From assembly GCF_964275005.1 (NCBI RefSeq), contig NC_092693.1, positions 17,613,706 to 17,677,705 of the forward strand: a DNA stretch of 64,000 nt, in the 5' to 3' direction. The notes under the pieces were generated by a model. That model did not search any database. It worked only from the letters and a program-made list of their open reading frames with translations, and had not been told where the DNA came from. The stretch is from Diadema setosum (lineage: Eukaryota > Echinodermata > Echinoidea > Diadematoida > Diadematidae). Position 1 is the stretch's first letter. Each line of letters begins with the position of its first letter. Below are positions 36,878 to 48,563 of the stretch, in pieces. The position numbers and the translations under genes are program-made.

Positions 36878-37173
36878 GTCTGCCAGTATCGACGACGTGG
36901 TCTCGTTCACGGCGCCCCTCAGCGAGCTCGAACTGCTGAAGTTGTCCGAGGAGATCAACCCGCACGACTGGCCCAAGCTTTGCTTTCGACTCGGCCTCAG
37001 CGAGCAGACCAAGGCTCGGGCCGAGAGGGGGAGCAGCACGAACTTCTCCGAAGCCGTCTACCGAGCGCTGGTGCAGTGGCGAGAGACGAAGGTGGAGAGC
37101 GAGGAAAGGGGAGAACTGGTCGCGGCTCTCATCTCGTGCGGTCTTCGACGTCTGGAAGACAGACTATGTCGAG
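36878..37173 (+). CDS. NLR gene, Death-domain exon
   Basis: The acceptor AATTTCCAG at 36869-36877 and donor CGAG/GTGTGT at 37173 bound about 98 codons. The product (SIDDVVSFTAPLSELELLKL, then NPHDWPKLCFRLGLSEQTKA, ALVQWRETK and LISCGLRRLEDRL) has the Death-fold pattern: a Trp/Leu helix with an LGLS turn, an AL..W helix and a closing L...L..LG.R.L helix. The exon is far more GC-rich than its flanks. It ends in phase 1, and the next acceptor at 37465 supplies the other two bases (R-G-FPDRYA), confirming the join. It opens with a partial codon, so at least one upstream exon is missing. Death followed by NACHT is the common layout of sea urchin NLRs. Confidence 0.85.
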
Positions 37174-37465
37174 GTGTGTCTGAATGAGGAAATGGATTAT
37201 TGTTGTTTTGTTTTTGTTGCCATAAAAATGTTCTCTACGACCTGATTAAAATGTGGCATCCGACTACGACAAATGCATTATTGTGGCATGTCAACACTAC
37301 ATTCATTGCTAAGTGAACATAGGCTAGACTTCCCGTGCAGGTTTGCAAAAGCAACACAGATTATCTTTCCCTCGAGTAAAAATTTTGAATCGAGTTAGTT
37401 TTCGTTTACAGAAAGTTCTCATGTGTCATTGATTCTTTGTTTTTCATTTAATCTATCTAATACAG

Positions 37466-40221
37466 GCTTTCCTGATCGATACGCCAGCGTTATGAGCGCC
37501 GTGGGTCCATTCTGCACTGCACTCAACGTCGAACGATGTCGGACTGAGCTTGCAACTAAATATCGCACTTCACTGTGCATGATACAACTGGTTCCTTGGG
37601 ATCCAAAGTCGCATGTAGATATGGATACTATTTTCACAGACGTGTGCTTACTCACCGACGATACAAGTAGTGCAACCAAGGAACGCGTATCGTTGCCCGG
37701 TTCTTACAACGACATTTTGTCTGTGAAGGTGAACAACGCAGAACCACGACGAATTCTCGTCGAGGGCAAGGCCGGTAGTGGGAAAACGACGCTGATGTCA
37801 AAGCTTGCCTACGATTGGCTGGAAGGTGTTAAAGATTCTCCTATGGTTGATGTGTCACTCCTTTTTTGTTTACAACTCCGGTTCGTGAGTCAACACACTG
37901 ACTTCGGTGATGCGGTGGTAGAGCAGCTGCTTCCAGAAGACACCGCCATAACTGCGCTTCAGATAGAAGAGTTCGTCAAGAGTCATCCAGATAACGTCGT
38001 GATCGTCCTGGATGGATATGATGAGTTCCAGCCTGACATACAAGGTATCAAGGGCACTGGGAACATCTTGAGAATAATCGAGAATAGGCGCTTGACAGGC
38101 TGTCGAGTGATAGTGACTTGCAGACCCTGGAAAGCTGCAGATTTTCAGGAAGATCATCTGGCCAACTCCTACGTACACATGGCAATCGAAGGGTTCTCTC
38201 CAAAAGGCACAAAGACATTTATCCAAAGGTACTTCCAGCACGATCTCGAACAAGCCCATCATCTCTTCGACTATCTGAGGGAGAATTCTGCTGTTAGAAC
38301 CGTCACACCTTTCCCTCTCTTCTGTGCAATGCTCTGCCAGGTCTGGAAAGATGCAGATGAAAGCCGCAGAGAAAAAATGCGAGACATCGTGACTCTAAGT
38401 AAACTCTTCGATTACATCTTTACCTATCTCTGGGGCCACCAACACAAGAAACTATCATCTTTCGTCAGACGGCCGGCAAAACCGAAGAGACTGAGTCTGA
38501 AAAGGAAGAAACAGAACGGCAACGAAGTGGGACTGGATAAGGAAAACTGCCTAAAGCGTCTTGGAAAGATAGCACTTCAAGGGCTAATAAGTCCTGAAAA
38601 ACGACTTCAGTTCACCGCCCAGGACTTCAAAAAATGTCCAGATGTTCTTCACGCTGCCTGTGCTGTTGGACTTCTCGTCAGACAGAAAGTTTGTGCCACT
38701 GGAACCCAAGGTACCGGTCATCCAGAAACAAAATCCACTGAGGCCATCGCTTTCTTTCATAAATTAGCACAGGAGAAATGTGCCGGAATCTATCTCTCTT
38801 CCCTGTGCACGAAACAACCGAAGAGATTTGTGCAGACTCTGAAGAATGTGTTTATCTTGGCCAGAGCTGCTGAGTTCAGATACGTGTTGCAGTTTGCCTG
38901 TGGTCAGGACCTATACACTGCCAAGAAAATATTGAGACATATGCCCAACATATCACCTTACCAGAAGATATCGCTGGAATGCAACTTTGAAAGCCAATCA
39001 AAGATAAAGTCCAACAAGAGACTTTCCAAGTTTTTCACGACAAACAGGCTGTTCTTGACGGGAAGGCCTTCGGGGTACTCTTTTAACGCCCTCGAGTACT
39101 TCTTGAGCAACTCTGGGGCTGCACTTCCTGAAACTGAGACTGTGTCTTTCAGGTACCTCACCACAGATGGGGTAGGTCCTTTTGAGATCGAGAAGATAGT
39201 CAAAGCCCTAAATGCACCTCACTTTGAGTCTATCTCCAAGATCAACATCGAACATTCGCGGATAATGGGGCCACATGTCAAAGCGTTTGTGGAGTGTCTG
39301 TCCAGGAAACAACATCTTGAAGTTCTTGAGATGAATTCCTGTACTGTTAGTCGGCAGTTCGTTGGCAGCCTGTTGAATATACCCGAGAAGGGTTTGGTTG
39401 CCATGGAATCGCTATGCCTGCCAGTACTGCACGCGAAATGGTCTGCAGAAGTTTTGCTCAAGCTTCCAGAAATCTGTCCGGCGTTGAGTGCCCTACAGGC
39501 AACTTTCAGCCAGGATGACCATGCGGAAGATCACCGGGTGATGGAGGACTCTGATTGGGTGTCGGATCAAGAATCGGAGGAAGAGAAAGTCCGTGATAGT
39601 GTAGAAGCGGATATCGATGAAGAACATAGCCACAAAGTGGTTCAGGAATCCAGATCCTTCGCTTTCAGAAATCTGAAAACGCTTGCCATCAGGGGATGTA
39701 CACTTGATGAAGATGGCTCGCATCAGATTGCTAGAACTCTGTCAGCATCATGCAGTCTCGAGAAGCTGCAGCTGGGGAAACCATCTCTTTTTCCGTCGTT
39801 CTACTCGGAGATTAATACCCTTACGAGTCTCCGAGATTTCTCGGTGACGAAATACACCTCCAAGGAATTCCGCTTGGCCGACTTCCTTCGCCATTGTCCG
39901 AACCTGGAAGATCTTTACGTCGCCACCGCAGAGAATCAAAACCACGACGTCAGTGGGGTAGTCAGGTCTCTCACTATCTCAATGGGTCATACTCCAATGC
40001 TTCGCAATATTACATTGTGGTTTCCCGGTAAGGAGCGTCCAGAAAGTTTCGTGACTAGTGGAATATTTGAGGAATTCTGCAACGCGATGAAGGAATGCAC
40101 ATATCTGTCCAAGTTGTTCTTGTGGCACGTTCCGCTCGGGACACAATCGGCCATCAGCCTTCTCGAGGCGCACAGAGAGCAAAGGAATATCACCGTCATT
40201 CGGTTAGTGCGATATGAATAA
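37466..40221 (+). CDS. NLR gene, NACHT and C-terminal repeat exon
   Basis: One exon of about 917 codons, stop at 40219-40221. NACHT landmarks: Walker A GKAGSGKTT at 37765-37791, Walker B VVIVLDGYDEF at 37996-38028, then RRLTGCRVIVTCRPW (sensor-type) near 38085-38130 and FSPKGTKTFIQRYF and TPFPLFCAMLCQVW, typical of NACHT-associated helices. The C-terminal third has weak, irregular leucine-rich units (LEVLEMNSCTVS, LKTLAIRGCTLDEDG, LEKLQLGKP, LEDLYVATA, LSKLFLWHVPLG). A strongly acidic insert (about 39520-39640, DSDWVSDQESEEEKVRDSVE) interrupts them. NACHT NLRs are cytosolic ATPases that oligomerise on sensing microbial or stress signals; the Death domain upstream would recruit downstream adaptors. 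No break is seen, so the copy looks intact. The ligand is unknown. Confidence 0.93.
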
Positions 40222-41361
40222 TGTTAAAAAACTATCAAAATGGAAGATGCCTGCTCTTACAGGAAATGTGATTCAGAAGTTATATGATGAACAGTTTTTT
40301 ACGTTTTTATGCATCCTTTTATGTTTTCTCAATATAATCACAAAGCTACAACAAATGGAGCCATTTCAGCTCCATTTATTGCTGAGTTGTGTAAGTAAAT
40401 TCACATAATTATCATACAGTTCAAATGTATTTGTTTCTGGTTGCAACCTCAACTGGGTTTTGTCAATTCACTTGTGACGCATATCGACCTCAATGCAAAT
40501 TTTGGAGACTGGACGTTCCCCAATCACGATTGTAATATTTCTGTAGTCACTGATGCGAATTAGATGTTACATTAAATGCAAACATACAACATTCGGTGTA
40601 CCGGATGCTACCGGTGTCCCATTTCCCAAAAATACCCCCCCCCCCTTATGAAGCTTAAAGTGAAGTTTTCTCTTCGAAACCCTTGATTAAAGTTATTGAA
40701 AGCCTGTGAAATATACACTATATTAATTGAGGAATAACGGCTCTGGAAAAACAAACAAACACTTCATTATCCGTTCGAACTTTACATCACACACAAAATA
40801 TTAAATTTGCGGTACCGGTATCTACCTGTACGTAGATCTATACACCCCCCCACCTCCCCCACAAACACACGCGCACAACTACTAAGAATGATGATAGAAG
40901 TAGAACGTGTAATAGTGGAGTGTAATTCAATGTACATGTCTCATTGTCTTTATAAAAGTCAAGGTGCGTTTATCAATTAGAGAAATGTTTCAGTAATCAA
41001 TGTTGACGTTTTGAAAAAAAAAAAAAAAACGCTCACTAAACAGCCCTGAGGTTTAGACCTTTGCATTCGGTAGTTTTGCTTTATGAATTCAATACATTTC
41101 AGACATAGTGACATCTTTGGGAGCGCATCAGCAACAATGTTTCTCCCGCTAGCAGTAGCAAATTACTATTATTTAGAATATTAATACAATTTTTAGAAGT
41201 TCTAAGTTTCCACTCCTTCCAGCGCTACTTGTGCTATCCTATGGGTCAGCAATACTCGGGATTTCTTTTACTATATATTTCTGTTGGGTTTTCATCGTTC
41301 GTTTGATTTTTTTTTTTTCGTTTCGTTTTCCGTTACTCCATATTTCCCTTTATGCTTTTAG
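40222..41361. other. NLR downstream region, no gene seen
   Basis: AT-rich. It holds a C-run at about 40636-40646, C/CA-rich sequence at 40845-40870 and an A-run at 41013-41029. No convincing coding exon was found. Confidence 0.5.
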
Positions 41362-41455
41362 ACTAAGCCGCTGTTACACAAGAGAGTGTGATCAGTTTAA
41401 TCAAGTCTGCAAAGAGGTCGAGACGACTGGATGTCACGTCTACGTAGCGCATGGG
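41362..41455 (+). CDS. Possible small Cys-rich exon
   Basis: A 94-bp stretch between a good acceptor (TTATGCTTTTAG) and a good donor (GGG/GTGAGT), open in one frame as LSRCYTRECDQFNQVCKEVE then TTGCHVYVAHG. It has four Cys with spacing C-x3-C-x6-C-x7-C, as in small secreted domains. It is in phase 0 at the donor. If joined to the acceptor-like TACAG at about 42286, the next codons would be Asp-stop, giving a C-terminus. I do not recognise the domain and see no upstream partner exon, so this may be chance. Confidence 0.3.
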
Positions 41456-41600
41456 GTGAGTTCTAACGAAAACTTTTTTTGAGTTTTATCAGTGCCTTCA
41501 TTCAGTTCACGAATGAAAGTATCAAAACAAATTACACATGCAGTTACGTCTATTTGATTTCTAGCGCACTTCGAAGGGCACACTGATGCAAACTCTCCCC

Positions 41601-41634
<34 letters not shown>

Positions 41635-43750
41635 TGCACAATATCGTTAGCACACATTCATTTTATTTCCGTTTCATTTCCACAATGTCATCGGCGTAAC
41701 AATGCGATCCTTATAGCATTGCAAATATTATGCTAATATGCATTTTTATTTCTTTTCATATCACATTCGTGCTGAGGCTATTCGCTTCAGAGTCATTTTC
41801 TCTCTTGTACGTGTACGGCAATGAGATGTTAGTTTGCAAAGGATGTATGTACTCATGACATAACATTATATTTTGCATCTAATACTATGTTTGTATGATA
41901 TTTTCTTTCCTTTCTTGTAGTTGGAGAAATATTCAATTAATTCATATGATGAAATAGAAAAGAAATAGAAGGAATGATTCATTAATAATAAAAAGAAAAA
42001 GAACATTTATTTCTTAAACAATATCGCATCGCATTCCTAACACCATGCCAGCAATGAAAACAGGACATAATGACATGTTTTCATTATATCATTAAACATC
42101 TGGATCTTTGTAACCATCGCTCATTATTTCCAGCTAATTTTTTTCTCTAATGACCACCTGTTACTGGTTCATTTTATATTGACTATACTAAGTAAGTCAA
42201 ATTTTAATTTTCATCGATAATGTAGCTACCTCTTTCAATACTTCGTTTTGTTTTTGTTGATTCTTTTGTCACGTAATCCATACAGGATTAAGCCGAGGAC
42301 TCGCAGAGAGGGCGCCCCATTGAGCGAGGAATGAGTGTTGTCATGGCGCCACGACGAGACCGCCGAAGCACCGCATCAAAAACGCGACCAAATTCTGTCT
42401 AGTGTGTGCCGTTACCATGGTTACGGCACACGCATGAATCACTTTTCCTCTGCAATCATTTGTTCATCATCTGACTTTTTTGTTCATTTTTTTTCTTTTT
42501 ACTTTCTTGTTCATACGAGAATAACATCATGGAGGCATTTGAAATGAACGCTTGCAGTCGTGTACAAAGTGACAGAAAATTTGCCGTCTGATTTCATGAC
42601 ATTGAGTGTAAACAGGCGTGACAAGCAGAAAAGTTCAGAACACCCTGCACAAAAAGGGCCTGCGAGTCAAGATCTTCTGCCTTCAAAACGCTCAGTACAA
42701 TCACCACTGGTATGTTGAACAATGACAACAAAAGTGAAGATACTCTTAACATAATTACTCACAATTAGAGGTACACATTACTTTCTAATCAATATGGCAA
42801 CTTGCTCTCGATATTGCACATAGCGATAGAAGTGCATTAACTCTGTGACCTTTAAGTCTTTCCTTCCCAGTACTTGGTATTACTCGATGATAAGTAGGGA
42901 CTGCCATTTTATATGTGAAAGATGCTTTAAAGCTTTCTCTGCTTTGCTTAAGAGAAAACACATCAGCAACAGCACCGTTGCATTTGATACTCATAAAATG
43001 TCTGGAATGGATAGTAGCGAATGAAAAGAGATATGAACAGAGTGGCAAGTGATTACGATGACCATGCAAATGCCTTTCCAACCCAACACGAGCAAAACCT
43101 TGTCTTTTAAAAGCAGCATTCGTTGTCCCTACCATCTGTTGAGTGACGAAACTTCAAAACTTTGAGTCATTGTTATATTCCCTAGTATCTACATACAAGA
43201 CAAACTATCTTTTATTTGTTATGGTACATGGACTGTGTAGGTCTACATGGCACTATTAAAATGCAATATCACATATTGTTTTCATTAACTCCAAACTGCA
43301 GTAAGTCAATTGCGTTACTTCTCAGGCATGAACAGTCTAAAGTATTTCCGCCCCGTACCTATAGGTAAGCTCATGTTTCTGTTGCTTTTTTGGCGTGAAA
43401 AAAACCGCGCAGACTTGCAGTTCATGATCCAAGTTCGTGACCTTTTGGTGTTCCGTCACGAAATTTGAAATACTGCACTGCAAAAAGTCCGGTGTTAGAG
43501 ACGTAACACCGAGATGGTGTTACATTTCCGATTATGACAGATCATTGTTATCTCTCAAGAAAATTTTATGTGAAGATCATCCTTTCAGAAATGAAGCTTT
43601 CACTTTATCTGGTTCAGCTTATCTGAAAACATGGAATAATTATTTGTTTTTGTTTAACTCATTCGTATGCAATTGAGGGTTTTTAGATGCCCATGTGTGG
43701 TAACGTCGTAAGGAATGTACTGTAAGAGTGTTAGATTGCAGCATTTCTCG

Positions 43751-43791
<41 letters not shown>

Positions 43792-45936
43792 TCTATTCGT
43801 ACAATGCTGCTGGTAATTGTGCGTTGTTAACATAAGTTATGCATCACATAAGTTTGCGTCACGTTTTACCAACTTATAAGTTATCAATGTCAAGCTATCT
43901 AGGTATATCATTTCGTATGTCGGGGGATAAACGCGTTACACTTCGTTGGAAGTATCACAAAAGTCCATGGCTCAAAACAGATCTCTAATGCCTATGTATT
44001 TTTTCTCTTCATTTTGATTGGATTTCACTGATTCAGATCAATAGATGTGTATGCACTCATTATACAATATATGTTTCTCACTAATGCTCCAACCGTAAGT
44101 AGAAAGCATTGTTTCTCCATGAGTAACCAATAAAAACACGAAAGAAAAGAGTGACAAGACAAAAATTCTGATATTTTACTGTTTTTGCGGTATACTCTGG
44201 TTATATACAAGAATGTAATTATCTTAAACTTCGGGCACCGCAAAGAGTACGATGTTAGACGTATGTCTTTGATACTATTAGTAGTATCATCAAACGGGCC
44301 ATTGAATCAGGATCTATTCAACATCCGTGCCCATTTTAATTGTGGTAATATAGACCTATGCTTGTACGTCTCTATTTTCTCATGTGTACATATGATAAAA
44401 CAAGTGTTGCTGTGTTTTTCTTAACCAGTATTTTTTCATATTTATGTCCACGAATGATTATTTTCAGAGTTTGTATAATCAACATTTCTGGATATGATCC
44501 AGCGTGAGAAAGAAAAGTGATGTTGACATATACTAAATCGAAGTAGTAATATCTACCCCAATATTCTGAAGACCCTGTTATTATTACTGAATTCTTAGTA
44601 CAGTAATGTAACCATAGTAATGGATATCGAGAGCATTACCTCTTTGCCACTCAAGGTCATTTATTTTTCTCCAAGGTCAAAAGTAGTCTTTAACGAATGA
44701 AGGAAAATGAAACAAGCAGGCCATACCATTTTCTATTCATATTTTGAAGGTCTCTGTCAAATTAAAGTGAGGTCCAACATGATATGTATACATGAAATCT
44801 TAACACTTTACCACACTTTTAAGAAACAGCGTCATTGCTCAAAGTACATTATGCAAACTAAATGATGTAGCCTTGAATGGTAATGGAAATGATACGCCAT
44901 ATCATATTCATGTAGCGCAAATATTATCCAAAAATGAGTTAATGCCTCTATGTACATTGAAGGAAGGAAATACAGTATAGAAATAAAGGAAAATAGACAT
45001 GGGAGCTAGAGAGAAGTGGAAGCAAGGCCAGATGAAACGTGACAAAACTTCCCCATACAGCGCAATAAGCCACATCCATTGACAAGTTAAAGAAATATAC
45101 GTTTTCAAAAGAGTCTTTAAACTATTTATCGGTCTGTCGCTAAATTTGGCAAAACCCCACAAACTTGATGTATTTTTATGAAAAAAAAAAGTCATCCAGG
45201 TGACGGCAAAGACTAAAGATGGGAGAGTTTTTACATCACACCTCGTCTATATTATGCAAACGTGGTTTCCTTGATGCTGGCCACTGGTGTTTCTGTTTTG
45301 TGACAGCATGAGAATTTTTGCCATTCCATAACTTATGTATGTATGTATATATTTGTGCGGAAACTCAATAAATGAAAAATGAATGAAAATGAACATCCAT
45401 AGACTGATTTCGAAGTAAGATCTGCGTAAGTACATCAAAGGCGGAAGTGCAATTTCTGTGCTTAGCGCCCTCTATGTACAGTATGTTCCCCCCCCCCCAA
45501 AAAAAAAAAAAAAAAAAAATTACAATCAGATTTTCGCATTGATAACACCCAATATGATTAAATTGTCTAAATGCTACTTCAGGGTCTTAAAATATAACAT
45601 CTTAGCTCTATTTTGCATGAAAATCCAATTCAATTTGGTTAAGCGGTCACAGAGAAATGTGGATAGTTGTAAAGCATGTCATGAGTCCGATTCTTTCAAG
45701 TTTAGCACTTGGATGCTCTTGTGTGTGAACATAATAGACAGAACTTGGAGGGAAGAGATTCCTGATATGCTCTACAAAATTCCTAATTTCTCTTTAACCA
45801 CTGAAGCAAATCGAATGGGAATTTTTGTAAGATGTGGGCAATGAATTATAGTTTCGTACCCTGAAGTTGTATTTGGATTGATCTACTATTTTTAAAGTTA
45901 TCATTTTTTTTTTGACATGCGGTACATTTTGTGCTA
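41456..45936. other. No supported gene; simple repeats and a LINE-type tail
   Basis: Contains (CT)n(CA)n at 41596-41632, (GT)n at 43752-43786, an A-run after C-run at 45488-45518, and a LINE-type 3' ending (GGAAACTCAATAAATGAAAA then ATGAATGAAAATGAA) at about 45356-45393. An open frame of 116 codons (42785-43135, minus) and one of 128 codons (45458-45844, plus) have no recognisable domain. Confidence 0.5.
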
Positions 45937-46380
45937 AATAAGCCAGTTCGTAATTAGCTCATGTACACCTTGGTACAGATGACCTTTCTTTTTTTCTCAG
46001 TTGGTTAGGCACTTCACTCGTTTTCAAAGCGGTATAATGCATAAGCTTGCCCGACATAACAATTTATGGAATTCGTGTTCAAACAAAGTATGAACTTGTG
46101 TTTAGACCAGGTGACCAGAATAGTCCATCAGTGGACACTTTAGCAGGCATCTAATTCATTGTTTCGTATTGAATGCAATAACAACCTCTTTCTTTTGATA
46201 TTGCCACATACCAGGCTTGCTGTCAGGTGGATGTGCTGGCAAGCACTATTTAGATAAGGATCACATGAATAATCATCACATCACAGATGCTTATCTCAGT
46301 GAATTAATAAACCAAAATGCCTGTTGGTACAAACGACCTTTTTCTGCTCATGCGCAAAGTGGAATTACGAACTGGTCTAT
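45937..46380 (+). mobile_element. MITE, family 3, copy 2
   Basis: Terminal repeats AATAAGCCAGTTCGTAATTA at the left and TGGAATTACGAACTGGTCTAT at the right are mutually inverted. Internal landmarks are shared with copies 1 and 3, including GTGACCAGAATAGTCC (also in copy 3) and TCACATCACAGATGCTTATC (also in copy 1). No coding capacity. Confidence 0.85.
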
Positions 46381-46452
46381 AGTCCCGGAGCCTCAGAATC
46401 GGCCGTGCTCTCTCTCAAAATGAGATGTGTGGTCATGACGTCTAACAAATAG

Positions 46453-46488
<36 letters not shown>

Positions 46489-48563
46489 AATCAAGCAAAT
46501 CGATCCGTTACACTTTCATGAGAAGAATTAAACAGGTGCGCAAACAAAGAAAGTGACGGATTTCACAGTTCGACATACTCTAAAGACACAGTGATATAGA
46601 CCTTTATCACATGGCGATTTATGCCTAGACGACGTAAGAGGTATAGCCTTCTCTTAACTTTTTGTGTGCCACATTAATTTTTTTTTTTGTCTATAGGTAT
46701 GTGTGTGAAAATTGTGCACTTTTGACTCAAACACCTTCAAAATGTGTGATTTTTTTTTTTTTTTTTTTTTTTTGGCGGGGTATTCTTGCATAAATGATTT
46801 TTGAACTGTTTTTGTGTCACCTGCCAAATGAAGCTGTACTTCCTTTTAACAGCACCATGAAGCACTGTTGAACAAGGCCTTAAGGCTCTAACGGAGGAAG
46901 CCAGAAACATAATGTATCCACGATTGTGTGGATCTGTCCTTGTGAAAGTTAGCAGAGCATTGCCACATTATTGTAACTACCAGTACTTTTTCATGTATTT
47001 GATATTCAATCCTGACGACATATTATTCACACCGAGATGCTTTATTCAAATTTTACACTACATATATTAGCTCTATTTTAACAACATTTTCATGTTTCAC
47101 ATGACCGCATTTTTTTTTAATTCTTGTTCCATATTCTACATTTCATACAAGTTTTAAATTCCACTTGATCTCAGAAAAAAAAAATGTTTAACACAACAGT
47201 CGATTTGAAACAAATTTGCACAAATGTATAAAGATGTATAAGTGATGTATGTGTAATATGAAGAACCTACTAAAAAGCAAAGCTTGAAGGAGTACGTTCC
47301 AAAGATATAATATAAACGTTTAGTACAATATGTCAATGACGAAAAATGACGAAACATGCAACAATATAATATGTCGAGAATGTAATAAAATTTACAGAAT
47401 ATTCAAATGATGTTCAGAATTAAATTTAAAGTATCAATGCTAAGTAAAGTAACGAATTGATAAAACAAAGTCACCCGAGCGAGGCACCACTGTGAGTACG
47501 CAGAAATATTTCAAGTGATCACAGCAAAATCATTAAACGCAGTATTTTAAAATATTGGCTTTAACATTTTGTTTACAGGAACTTAGAGAACTATTTTTTT
47601 TCTATCTATTCTATTCATATTATCTATATAGTACTTATAGTATGTCTCATTGCACGATGCCCGACCTTGTAATTTGTACCTATTAAAGATAAATGCCTCG
47701 TGTGTGATCTTAAAGCCTTGTCAAACTATAGCGCATCGAACCAACAGATGCAGAACATATTTTATGCGAAATTTTGGAGAAACGTTTGAACGTTTTGCAC
47801 GTTTCTCCTTCGTCCGCCGTTCGTCTAAATTCATCCATCTGAAACTTTGCCGAAACGAATGCATAATATATGCACAGCGTTAGTGCAACAAATGGCTAAC
47901 GAATATAAAGTAAGGTAAACTAAACTGAACGAAACTACGGCGGTAAAATAAGCCAGTTGGTCATGAGGAAGCTCAGAGACTTCGGATCCGTCACATCGCT
48001 GTCACTGCACGCTATGCATACGTTGCGTATTCGCTGGTCATTCGTTTCGTACGTTGTGTGCTTGATGTATACGCTTTCCTTCGTCACTCTGTACGCTATA
48101 GTATGGTTTGCATACGCTCGTCATTCGCTGGGCGTACATCTGTTACTTTCGAAAGGTCACTGAAAACCAGATTGGAGCGTGTTCGAGAGTATCTGGCCTT
48201 TGCCAATTTTCACCAAGAAAATTGTAGCTATACGCTAGGCATACGCTGGCTTATATGCTTTAGTCTAACTGGGCATTCATAGAGGTGACTTATGTTCATT
48301 GACTGAAGACTGACTCCAAGAAATCAGTAAAGACCGAAAATAGAGTATAGGTGTTGTCACTGATATCAAATATGAGTGCCTCTTTCACAAATTTTATGAC
48401 CATGATATTTATAGGCTCAGTCTCTAAAATCAGCCCATTTATAAATATATAATTGTTAAAGGGAATCCTTGACCAACCCTAAGATTTCTCGTTAGGACTG
48501 TTAGATGGGTGCTTTCGTTATGCCTCCTTGGTGTTGACCCTCATGGCTACTTCCCGACTTCCC
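46381..48563. other. Spacer with CAA repeat and a TACGCT-rich patch
   Basis: A (CAA)n tract at about 46455-46489 and T-runs at 46677-46690 and 46750-46773. At 48005-48255 the hexamer TACGCT and close variants (GCGTATTCGCTGG, CATACGCTCG, GCATACGCTGG) recur on the + strand. No gene is recognised, although this is where the 3' UTR of the first receptor must lie. Confidence 0.5.

Noticed and set aside
36842-37183. Alternative 113-codon + frame rich in Arg and Gly
   Set aside because: Out of frame with the Death-domain reading, which matches the exon phases and the family pattern.
37870-38262. 130-codon minus-strand open frame
   Set aside because: Shadow of the NACHT coding exon, which has Walker A and B on the + strand.
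42785-43135. 116-codon minus-strand open frame
   Set aside because: Protein-like composition but no domain I recognise, no splice context and no similarity to another part of the window. It may be a relic of an unknown repeat.
45458-45844. 128-codon plus-strand open frame
   Set aside because: It begins in a Pro/Lys run from C- and A-homopolymers; the rest has no recognisable domain or splice signals.
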